Below are positions 54,731-64,000 of a stretch of DNA of 64,000 nt, piece after piece. Position numbers and translations under genes: made by a program. Each line of letters begins with the position of its first letter. Position 1 is the first letter of the stretch. The notes under the pieces were generated by a model that did not search any database, was not told the DNA's origin, and saw nothing but the letters and a program-made list of their open reading frames with translations. Source of the stretch: Pohlia nutans (taxonomy: Eukaryota > Streptophyta > Bryopsida > Bryales > Mniaceae); the NCBI GenBank assembly GCA_022496805.1, contig CM040106.1, forward strand, positions 9,610,001-9,674,000. Reading direction: 5' to 3'.

Positions 54731-57215
54731 ATATTTACATTCAAAGTTTGATCATAAATTGGTAAATTTTTTATTAAAATGGGAATTTTGATGCTGAAAA
54801 TCTTCAACATAAAATTGTTTGAACATTCTAAATTTTTACTTTTGGATCATATGTCCATAAAGTTAGAAGTTGGTTTACTCACTTTTCATTGAATCATTGC
54901 TGTAAAATTTTCAAACTCATTTGAAAGTTATTTTTAAAACAAATAGTTTAAAGTGTACAATCGTGCACCAAAACATAGTTAGTTCACCAAGAGGAGTTAG
55001 TAGACCGTACCATAAATATGTCCCTTAGCCATAGATCCAATTATAGTGTTTTAGTACACTCAAGAGCAGTGATCTCAAAATTGGCTAAAATTAGCTGGAT
55101 TTCTACCCAGAAAAAAATGGGGCTGCTAAACTTACAAAGAAAGAAAATGAAAAAAAATTGAAATATAGCGAGAATGCTCATCGTGATATAAATATGTAGC
55201 AACTTCATGAGGTGATGTCCACGGATATCATCATGGTATCACCTTAATATATCAAGGGTATTGCCGTATATTATAGAGGTATTATAAATATTGTATGCAC
55301 CGGGTAGCAATAGTAGATACCATTTATGTGGGAGGTCGCATAATGTTCTAAATGTCATAAAATGGCTCAAAGATCACTGCTCAGGAGAAGATTCAGACTG
55401 TGAGTCTGTCGGCGTTCAGTGACATCATGTGATCCTGGCTGGCATCTTCCGTGCATGTAGATGCAGAGATAATGTACAACCATCCCAGGGAGCCAGTTTT
55501 CGGGGAAAATATTCAATGAAGATGCATTTATTACATATAAGTTATTAAACCCAACGGCCTACTAAAACGGTGTCTAGTTTTGACTTTTGTGTAACATGAG
55601 TGTATGATGTCAATCATGAGTGTATGATGTCATGATGAAATTTGATGATGTTGAATTATATGTTTTCCAAATAATAAGTGGTCTTATTAGTTACTTATAT
55701 TAGTCCTTAAATAATAACACTTTTAATTTAACTTTAACTTTACAAATTTTTACTTTTGTTTTTTGAACTTTTACTTTAAAAGTACGAATTCTGTTTCAAA
55801 AGAAATTTTATAGTTCCATATTGAATTTCTAGACTATTTATGAATTACCAACATCTCCAATTCAAATACTAAGTGCTATTAACTATTAGATGTTTTTGAA
55901 ATAGAGAAAAATAGAGTTTTAGTAAATTGTCTATTACTATATGGTGCCCCAAGCGTCTCAATTGGAGCCCGAAGTATCTCAACTGGGGCCCAAAGTGTCT
56001 CAACTGGGGCCTCAAGTTTTATATACTTGAGGACCCCAAGTGTCCAAATGATCTTGAGTTTAGTGCAAGTCCCTTTATGGTGAAAAATGAAACTACGAAA
56101 AGAATGTCTCCAAAAAAGGCTCTTGCAAGGGGAGTGGAAATGCAAGAACTAGGACTGATTTCAATATTATTGTGCTAGGCAAATAATGAGCAAATGTAAA
56201 ACCCTATGATCACATATTTATTGTTGGTATTGCATTAAAATGGTGTGTGAAATATCACCATTATAACAACTCCACGCATGTTGCTTCTTAATCCACTAAT
56301 AGCTATGGGTGCTTGTAGAAGACACTTGCCCTATTTCGTAAAACCCTATGCATGCTCGTTTGCTCTTTGGCCTTAACTTTTGCGCTTGAACTCTGAATGC
56401 TTTGAGGTTTGTTGGAAATGCATTCATGACTATAAAACAACTACCTTAGTCTCCTAGTAATTCTTGAAAACAATTTACTATCCAAAATTACGTCCAAAAA
56501 TTATGGCAAGGACTCCCATTTGTTAATTTGCAAGTTGCTAAAATTATTGAGTACTTTCTTTGAAAAGTCACTTGGAAGAATTTCAAGACATATTAATTTC
56601 ATTTTAAAAAAATAGGAATTATACAATTACCCAATACCATAATTGTAGAAATTTCCTTCAGAGGTCATAAATTAGAATATGGTTCATGATTTATTGTTTT
56701 CAAAGGGCATAATTGTAAATATATTCTTTTCTATAGTAGAATCACACTTGAAAGGCTTGCCCACTTTATAGTTAAACACAAAAAAAAGCTTAAAGGATAG
56801 TAGGTATAAATCATTCCACTCATGAATACCATAAATGTTACTTCTTTTGATTTTGTAAACACTTAGGTTTTAAATGAAATTTATGATGAAGTTGAAAGTA
56901 CAATCTGTCAATACATGTTTTAGTGTGCTCTTGTCTTCCATAACTTATTCATATAGTATCCAAATAATACATATTTTAGTGTGCTAGAATACATTTACAG
57001 TGGGGAAAAGATGCATAAATGACAGTAGAATACATATACCTTTCAAGAGTGTTATTTGTAATGAATATATGATTTACAAAACTAAGCCTCCCTACATTTC
57101 CTTCAAAAAATGGAAAATAAAAATGGGAAATTGGAATTGCATTCACTCATTAGAGTCATGTACCCTTTTGACTCATTTTGGTTCCAACTTTTACGTACAC
57201 GCAATGTACTAACTA
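54731..57215. other. AT-rich intergenic sequence
   Basis: No gene was recognised. A GC-richer island (55.35-55.51 kb) and a short tandem repeat (55943-56020) are the only structure seen. The short open frames look random. Confidence 0.5.
55943..56020. repeat. 22-bp tandem repeat, about 3.5 copies
   Basis: CAACTGGGGCCCAAAGTGTCT-type units, with diverged copies CAATTGGAGCCCGAAGTATCT. Next to it, CTTGAGGACCCCAAG can pair with CCTCAAG. Confidence 0.8.
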
Positions 57216-57431
57216 CACTTAATAGGTAGATTAGTGTTAGATACACTAATTTACATAAACATGTTGTAAGTTTTTACTGTTGACCAATTGTTTTACCCTC
57301 TACATTGGTCATGATGGGGATCTTTCAATAGTATTGGAATCAACGTCTTTGATATTTTTTTTTGTGGAGAGTAAAAATCTATAATATTTTCATATCTTAT
57401 AATTATCTAACATTAATCTACCTATTTAGTG
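57216..57431. mobile_element. 216-bp TA-flanked MITE, copy 2
   Basis: It has the same length and layout as 8691-8906. Shared stretches include GTTAGATACACTAATTTACA and GGTAGAT near the left end and CCTATTTAGTG at the right end. TA lies on both sides. Confidence 0.8.
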
Positions 57432-57720
57432 TACAGTAGAGTTCACGTTGATCTGTTAAATAAACAGAGTGGAGCCGCAGTTTGATGTCGACTGGTTGAT
57501 TCCTTGCTCACCTCCTTTTTGTAATGAAATTGGGAGGACGTCCTTACTAGTCAAAGTACTTGTAGCCCATCCCTCAGGTATGTATTAAGAACAGGCAGTT
57601 GCTCTAAGATCACTTATTACGTATCGCTTGGTGTATTAGTTAAATTCTTTGACTTCCAGTGACAAGGTGCTCCGCGTGTTAAGGACTGCGTGTATTGATT
57701 TTTGAGTAGCGGCGTCTGCA
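57432..57720. other. spacer before the next gene relic
   Basis: No feature was recognised. The GC content rises towards the open frame at 57721. Confidence 0.3.
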
Positions 57721-58314
57721 ATGGTAGATCATCAAAAGGCCCAAGCATGGACATTTGAGGCGCCAGGCACTCCAGGGACACCGGGGACCCCGTTGTCAAC
57801 ATTGGTCGCTTCAAATGCTGTACTCTCTCGCAGCGTTCGCTGGGGTGGAGCTGCTGCATGTCGCCAGAGGTTGCAACTAATGCTGTCAGCATCGTCCAAC
57901 ACCTCTAGATACCACAAAAAGTCCTTCAATATCCCAAATGAGCTTGCTCGCTATGAAAGTCCTGGAGATGATGGCGAAATAGTTGGCGTGAAAAGTGTCC
58001 GCGCTGCCAATATAACGTTGAAGATCAACCCTTCACTACCATGGGGAGATCACTACAATATAACCCCGTTTTCAGAGGGGACTGCACAGCATCTGGTGGC
58101 AGAGGAGGCCGCATTGTTGTATGGGAACCCGTCACTAAGCACAGTAGGAGGATTCTTCTACACTTTATACCGTAAAAAGGAATGGGTAATGTCACCTAAA
58201 TTTTGTCTAAAACCACACCCTCAACTTCATTGTTGTTACATGAACCCGGATGATGTGCGTGGTTGCTGTTTCATGAACCCTGATGATAATAGAAGTTTTG
58301 GATTCATGCGTTAG
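57721..58314 (+). CDS. hypothetical 197-codon ORF
   Basis: I do not recognise this protein. It starts at ATG 57721 and ends at TAG 58312. It has a short PGTPGTPGTP repeat (residues 18-27), a globular-looking stretch NIPNELARYESPGDDGEIVG, and a C-terminal duplication of a CC/FMNPDD motif (YMNPDD, FMNPDD, with CC before each). Its direction matches the HECT-like relic downstream, so it may be an upstream exon or ORF of the same mobile element. A GTAATG after KKEWV (about 58186) could be a splice donor, in which case the last 45 codons are not real. Confidence 0.35.
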   Translation: MVDHQKAQAWTFEAPGTPGTPGTPLSTLVASNAVLSRSVRWGGAAACRQRLQLMLSASSNTSRYHKKSFNIPNELARYESPGDDGEIVGVKSVRAANITLKINPSLPWGDHYNITPFSEGTAQHLVAEEAALLYGNPSLSTVGGFFYTLYRKKEWVMSPKFCLKPHPQLHCCYMNPDDVRGCCFMNPDDNRSFGFMR

Positions 58315-59403
58315 TGTTACTGCATCTACGCGTTTCTGCTATTTGTAATACCATTGTCCAAGTTTCTGCATCGTGTAATGCTTTGATTGCCTTCACGTCT
58401 CTCAATATAGTCCAAACTAGAAACCTGTCTCCCTGTCAAAGATTTAGAATTTTTAACTCCAAATTAAAAATCATATGAAATTTACAACACATTAAGAAAA
58501 ATTGAAAAATTGAGGGTCAATAGGAAACATCTGTTTATGTCTATTAAAAATATTTCAAAAAATATATCAAATGTTATTGATGAGAAAACTCCTTATGAAA
58601 GTGTTGTTTGACATTTTGTGAATGCCCTGAGCATTTAGGGGTTAAGGAAATGGTTGCTTATAGATATAGTTACCTTAAGCCACAATTAGTTTTGAGTCAA
58701 AATATTCACCTTGTTCAGTACGTCCAGTACAACGAATTTCACGGTTACAAATTTGGATTTTATTCACATAAATAATACGACTTTTGAGTGCTAGTGCACC
58801 TAAAATCTGCACTCAAATGAAGAGTTTGCATTCATTTCAAGGATCAATCTTAGGTCTATGCCTATGAAAAGAAGAAAAAGAAGAAAAATTATGGATTATT
58901 CCTCCCGTGTGGAATAATTAGGATAGTGTTGCATGCCTGCCTCTGCTATAGTGTCGTAAAAGCATCCATAGACCTCCGCAGCAGAGACACGGCAAAGGAG
59001 GCCACCGTGAAACAATTTTTCACACAAAGGGCTCTGCATGCGGTAATGCCCTGAGTCGTGGAATCCATTTATCAAATTTAGATAAACTGTAAACATTATA
59101 AATTACATTGTAATTGTAGCTCAAAAAAGACTTGGTTAGAAATAATCAACTGTGCAAGAATCTTTAAGATTTGACCCAGGATCTACAAGTACAAAATCCC
59201 AATGAAGATCTACGTCTTTAGCATGAACAAAGGTAGCTATTTACTCTCACTACAAAAATGACTTGGTTGAAGTACAGCACTTTCTCCGCAAAAGTTAGAA
59301 CATAATTTGCTCTCTTCAATATATAAGCTAACCTCAAGACTACAAAGACGTTAAAACAATTCTAGATCTAATTAAGAATACCACTGGAGTTACAATTTTA
59401 ACC
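58315..59403. other. AT-rich spacer with one TTAA-type end
   Basis: No gene. A TTTAGGGGTTAA box at 58634-58645 is a right end of the TTAA family; no matching left end is clear. Confidence 0.4.
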
Positions 59404-60937
59404 TTGTGTTACAATTCTGTTTGGATGTGCACGCAAGCCAAAGGAAAAGGTGTTGCTAACATGGGCAAACCCTTTATACTGCCGCGAAGGTCATTGTGGA
59501 AGGCGGTTCCAAAATGTAGTGCATACTACTGCCCTGCAGTATACATTGCTGACCCACTCCGCATGCTCACTCCCGCAGAGGTGGCCATGTACACCGAGCA
59601 AGCTAATGACCATCTGACGATCGCTCTTCCACTATGTCCAGTAGGTGCTGCAGAATGTAATGACGATTTTGTGGAATCTCAAGCAACCTCAACAAGGCAG
59701 CTATTCAACAACATTCTAGTATCAGGCTCCCAAGAGCAGCACTCCAGGCAGACGCCGGTGTCCGAGTTTCCAGGACATTGATCGCCCATGCGCCCTACAC
59801 TGCTAACTAGCACAGAGAGGGGTGGCAGGCAGCGTGTCCAACTAGAATCGTGGCCCACCATTTGCGGTAAAGTTGATTCACGCATCCCACCCGGTCTCTC
59901 CAGAGGCCGTGTAGATGGTAACGATGACAACAACCTTTGCCAACTGCAGCCTGCCCGACTTGCCTAAGCGGTGTCTATTGGCATCCAAGGAGGTGGAGTA
60001 GGCGATGGCTCACGTGGTCCTTTCCAATCCCCATCGCATGCTATAGACAGCGACGATGACGACTTCGAGACTGAACTTCCAATTTGGCGCGTACGTGCAG
60101 CGATTGAGCGGCGAGCAACTTTTCGTTGAAGTACCTCCAGAGTTACTGGGGGTGCCCGAGCCCAATCGCCCCCTGTTGTCGTTGAGTGCAGCGACGATGA
60201 ATTTGAGGATGTACTAGACAACCGCTTCCACTCACGCATCCGCTCAAAGGAAGAGCGTGAGATGATACGCCTGGATGAGGAATGGATGCGGGTTAGTCTT
60301 GCACATAACACACTGCGCAGTACTGGAGATGTAAGTGGCTTGGATGAAAGCAAGCTGCTACAAGAGGCACAAAGACATGCGGGTAAGAACTGTGCGACTC
60401 GGTTCTGGGAAATGTTGAGATCGGTAAGGGTGACCATCGTAGGCAATGACGATGCCTTGGCTTGGGACACACTCTTTAGGAGGAGGTAACAACGAAGGGG
60501 GTTGCCTCAGAGAGTGGTGAATGACGACTTGACCACGGTTATGCTACACCCGGACATGGAAATGTGGACTTTGTCACAAGTAGAATTGTTCTTTCTGGAA
60601 CAGGCTCAGCCTGATTGGGAAAAATGGGATATGATTGGAGATGCGCTGGTGACAGAGTCAGAACAATCATCTGCAGCTGAAATCCACAAGGGGCTCGCTG
60701 GTACACCCTTGGAGGAGACGTTTTCATTTGATTGTATAAAAGGAATGCTTCTCCGCCTCGCCGACTAGCGCACTGAGGATGCACGTGTTGTAAACAGAAT
60801 GTGGGAGGCAGCATCAGTGAGGAGTTACTGGCGCGAGGACGAAGTGTGGAGAGCATACTAGGTTTGCAATTTCCGGAGGCGCTTTATTGCTGACTACCAA
60901 AGTACACTATCACGATTCAATCCAGAGCGAATTCGGG
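59404..60937 (+). pseudogene. N-terminal region of a HECT-domain protein relic
   Basis: One frame is kept through this 1.5 kb but is broken by six stops (59779 TGA, about 59965 TAA, about 60127 TGA, 60487 TAA, 60766 TAG, about 60859 TAG). Acidic SDDDDFE/SDDEFED patches are followed by IRSKEEREMIRLDEEWMR and KNCATRFWEMLRSVRVTIVG, and then WTLSQVELFFLEQAQPDW, SFDCIKGMLLRLAD and RFIADYQSTLSRFNPERIR. The last phrase ends at a GTACGTG donor and joins VKPGTELQEL after the acceptor at about 61089. I do not recognise a named domain in this part. It is assigned by continuity with the HECT-like exons. Confidence 0.5.
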
Positions 60938-61089
60938 TACGTGATTTGCAGCAAGTATTTGTGAATGCATTAATTGTAATGAAGATAATTGGAGTGACCC
61001 TTTTGTGTAATTGTAATTGTAAGAAATAATGAAATTGTGAAAAATTCCTTTGTGAATGTACAATTGGACATGTGTGCATGTCTTACCAG

Positions 61090-62430
61090 GTGAAGCCCGG
61101 GACAGAGCTTCAGGAGCTTCGGTCCATGTTACAGCATTCGAGAACATCGAAGACACCATTCCCACCTATGAAAATCACTTATGCATTCGATGTAGGTGAT
61201 AGCTTGTTTGCTGGGTTGGACACACAGGACTCCGGTGGACCAACACGTCGTTTTCTTGGACAATGCTGGACACAGTTCTGGAACGACTCTGGGGTACACA
61301 CTAGTCGCCTTACATGTTGATGTGACGTCAATGAGTTCAGGGTCATGGGTCAAATTTTGTGTTCCTTATTCTTCCCTTGTAGATTCCATTGTAGTTGTAA
61401 GGTGATTTCGTTGAATGCGCTGCCCTTAAACTGCCGTTGACCCCTTATGGTTTCGTTGCTCACAGGTGTATGGTTCAATTTTTGAAATTGCCGATGAAGG
61501 ACATACGCGGTTTGTGAAGACGCTCTGCAAGCCGCAGCTGAACAAGCTCCGTACTAACAACCTCGAATTATTCGAGCTATTATGCTTTCTCTTGGCCATG
61601 TACGGGCAGCAAGTGGATCGCCCGATGACGCAGTCGACTATTGCCCTTGCATGCGGCTGGCGCTCGGATGAGGAAAGCGCGGCCTCCATAGATAAATATA
61701 AAGGTGACTACCAGGCTGTCAAGCCCCATCTGTTCTCGGTGTTGAACTCACTTATACGTGCCAAAACCATTAAAGAGCAGGCCGCGGCAAAGTCAGCAAT
61801 CCTAGGTGACTGCGACTATGCTGACATATTTTGCGCAGTGTCAAAACTCGTTGTAGACGCTCCTGAGTCCGGCATTGACGGGGCCTTTTGTATTCAAGCG
61901 AGGGAGATCTTGCGGCAGCAGATCGTAGAGGTCATCTTCAAGGGTCCTCGTCTTACTGGCGAATATATGCATGCGGGCTTCAAGTACGCAATGACATCTT
62001 GCGCTACATTGCGGTGTACACCAAAGTCCGCCGCTCAAGCAATTACGTCGACTTTGGTTACACTGACACCAGAAGTGATTGCTCCAGTTTTTGATGTTGA
62101 GACCAGCATGGACGCAGAGGATTTCCTGAGTTCATGCCACGTGGGGTCTTTGCCAGTAGTCCTGGAAGAGCATTTTCGGCAAGTAGTGAGAAGCATGAGC
62201 CAGCCAGCCACGTACAAGTTGAACAATTTATAACGGATTCGAAGTACTTTTCATTTGAGCATATCACAGTGACCCTAAACTCGGAGTGGGAGAAAATTGA
62301 CTCCCAGAGGCGTCTACGTGCTTCCGTAGCATGGTAATATACTGGCTTACGAGTCCGACGAAGCTTGCATATGCCTCATGCCACACAGAGTATGGGAATG
62401 CTTGAAGCATTTGTTGACACGAAGTAAGGC
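61090..62430 (+). pseudogene. HECT-like (E3 ubiquitin ligase-type) domain, decayed, probably transposon-borne
   Basis: HECT domains form a thioester with ubiquitin on a C-terminal Cys. The exon from 61090 gives MKITYAFDVGDSLFAGLDTQ then DSGGPTRRFLGQCW, like the D-x-GGP/LTREFF entry of HECT domains. After an intron (61291 to about 61465, GT-AG) it gives VYGSIFEIADEGH, ELFELLCFLLAMYGQQVDRP (like FRFIGRLIAKAL) and later EKIDSQRRLRASVAW, a stop, then YTG and a MPHATQSMG stretch. That stretch would align with the active-site LP-A-HTCFN, but no Cys is visible. A frameshift lies near 62200. G2E3-like HECT proteins are common inside eukaryotic transposons, which fits this setting. The identification is moderate. 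Confidence 0.5.
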
Positions 62431-62603
62431 ATTTGTTTTGTTATAGATTGTCATTTTGAACACATCTGATAGGTTACTAAACACTTGCTATTCCATTTTC
62501 TAGTTTCCAATCGCTACCCTTAAATTGCCCAAGGAGAGGGATTGTCTGGGCCGACGTCCAAAAAATTGGGGAAGGGACTGCCATAGCTTCACAGGCCTAG
62601 ACA

Positions 62604-62921
62604 ATGGCAACGATACACGAGTCGCAGGCTTCCAGGATAGATGACACCCTGGTACTGAAGCCGGTTGACGTCGGTGCCACAGGTGTTGTCGTCAACCCCG
62701 CGAGTGTTTTCGTTGTCAACAACCTAGACGATGCTGACGTGGCAGATGCCATCGGCAGTAGCGCCATTCGCAATGACCCTAACCTCTGTGGTTGTCCGCG
62801 GCCAAATAGTATTCCATAGAGGAGAGCTGATCACGAGGTCCGAAGGCGACTGAAGCGGCAATTTGAAGATGACAATGGCCAGAAGCGACCTGTTCCTCTT
62901 GGTGATATAACGGAGGGATAG
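62604..62921 (+). pseudogene. small ORF of unknown function with one in-frame stop
   Basis: Starts at ATG 62604. It has a TAG at 62817, after which the same frame continues RRADHEVRRRLKRQFEDDNGQ to TAG at 62919. The first half is Val/Asp-rich, and the second half is a basic-acidic helix. It follows the HECT-like relic by about 170 bp in the same direction, so it may belong to the same element. I cannot assign a function. Confidence 0.3.
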
Positions 62922-64000
62922 ATGACGTTATGGAGGGAGACTTGCCCTCTCTTTTCAATTCAAATTTTTAAGTTCTTGTTCAATCATTTAGACTTGATAA
63001 TCTTTAGGGGCATAGAGACAGTCCTATTATTGAGGTTGGGGATTTTAGTTGCCTAGATAATATTGGTGTGCATTTTATGAACTTTGTTCAATTGTTTCCA
63101 AATATTGATGTTTTTGTACTTTGTGGTTGCATTGGTGTGTTGGGGTGTAATTGATTTGGTGAGGGGTATAGCGTGGAAGCTCTGCCCAATTTTCGCCAGT
63201 GAATTGTGTACTTTTGAGTAAATTAGGAGTAAAATTAGGGTTTTGGGCACGACGCGGAAGCGCTGCCCAGTTTTCCTAAAACATCCAAATTAGTTTTTGA
63301 TTATTTTGCTTAAATTGCAAAAAATGTTTTTGTAGAGTTTACGGCTCAATGATATGTTCAATTATGCAATCTTGATGCCCTTGTGTCTCTACAAGTGTGC
63401 TGTAATTTTAGGGTTTGTGTGGGTTTGGGGTGCTTGAGTGCATCAATTGTTCAATTTAACCCCATTTCTTAAGTGCCAAGGTACTTAGGGGAAATTGGGG
63501 TAAATTGGAGCACTTCTCACACTTTTTGGGTTCATTTCTGAGTCATGATTTTGTGCTGAAATTTTAGGATTAGAGTTGATTTGGGGTACTCAAGTGCACT
63601 AATTGTCCAAATTAACCTCATTTCTTGAGTGCCAAGACACTTAAAAGAAACTAGGGTAAATTTGAGCACTTCCCACTATTTTTGGGTCTATTTCTAGGTG
63701 TTGCAATTATTATACTTAAGACTCAAAACCCTATATAGAGATTTTATTCATTATTTTGAACTCACTTACGACACGTGGTACCTAGGGAGATTAGTGAGGT
63801 GTTTGTGTGTGGTTTAGTATTTTTTTATTGTTCATTTCAACCCCTTGTGTATGCTGTAATTTTCAAGTACATACCTGTTTTTGCCCAATTACTTTGTTTT
63901 TACCACTTTGAGCTTGGTAAATTGCCACATGTTTGCCTAAGTAGAAGGAATCCATTGCTTGGAGTATATAACACTCACTTATCGGCAGGCTACATGTCAT
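62922..64000. other. AT-rich sequence with local tandem duplications
   Basis: No gene was seen. CGGAAGCGCTGCCCAGTTTTC-like words repeat at 63171 and 63252 (about 81 bp apart), and a longer tandem duplication lies at 63400-63710. Confidence 0.5.
63400..63710. repeat. 155-bp tandem duplication
   Basis: Two copies start GCTGTAATTTTAGG (63400) and GCTGAAATTTTAGG (63555). They share GTGC-TCAATTG-CCAA-TTAAC and TTGAGTGCCAAG-ACTTA blocks, with about 80 percent identity by eye. Confidence 0.8.

Overview
The window is a repeat-dense stretch of a land-plant nuclear genome. It is AT-rich and holds intron-containing transposase genes. It also contains gene fragments that match plant nuclear genes: a chloroplast NADPH-thioredoxin reductase (NTRC-type) and the U3 snoRNP WD40 protein RRP9/YAO. 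A piggyBac transposase, a CACTA/TNP2 transposase and a DUF7869-type transposase sit together, and no LTR retrotransposon was recognised. I lean towards a non-seed plant (bryophyte-like), but the sequence alone does not prove it. I saw no convincing intact host gene, no tRNA or rRNA and no CRISPR array.

Layout. 0-10.7 kb: a decayed CACTA (TNP2) transposase gene on the + strand. It starts before the window, has two long introns, and carries nested MITEs in the introns (one with an 8-bp duplication, one flanked by TA, several flanked by TTAA). 11-20.1 kb: a GC-richer region with a 138-bp tandem array, a ~26-bp minisatellite of about 75 units built on a GGGAG/CTCCC palindrome, remnants of an unidentified minus-strand gene, a 2.6-kb Pack-type CACTA element (CCT target duplication) carrying an RRP9/YAO fragment, and a 151-bp CACTA MITE (TAA duplication). 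20.8-23.3 kb: a three-exon piggyBac transposase with two in-frame stops.

26.3-54.7 kb is a nested structure that I regard as the main discovery. A non-LTR retrotransposon (LINE, minus strand) is flanked by a perfect 18-bp duplication at 26339 and 54713. It is split by a ~22.6-kb element (28434-51051) with inverted terminal repeats that start GGGTCCAAA. That element carries a DUF7869-type DDE transposase pseudogene (minus, near the left end) and one uninterrupted 1498-codon ORF (plus, near the right end). The ORF has a ParB-like segment and a possible methyltransferase-like segment. The middle is filled with secondary insertions, including TTAA-flanked elements and a two-exon NTRC fragment.

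54.7-64 kb: AT-rich sequence, a second copy of the 216-bp TA-flanked MITE, and a decayed multi-exon gene with a HECT-like C-terminal domain, probably transposon-borne. The end holds local tandem duplications.

The parts relate as follows. The piggyBac transposase is a possible historical source of mobility for the many TTAACCCC-ended non-autonomous elements. The CACTA gene is of the type that could have moved the Pack-CACTA and the CACTA MITE. Nonsense codons in the pseudogenes are mostly TGA or TAG that one C-to-T change from CGA or CAG (or G-to-A from TGG) would explain, as expected for methylated, silenced transposons. The 1498-codon ORF stands out because it has none.
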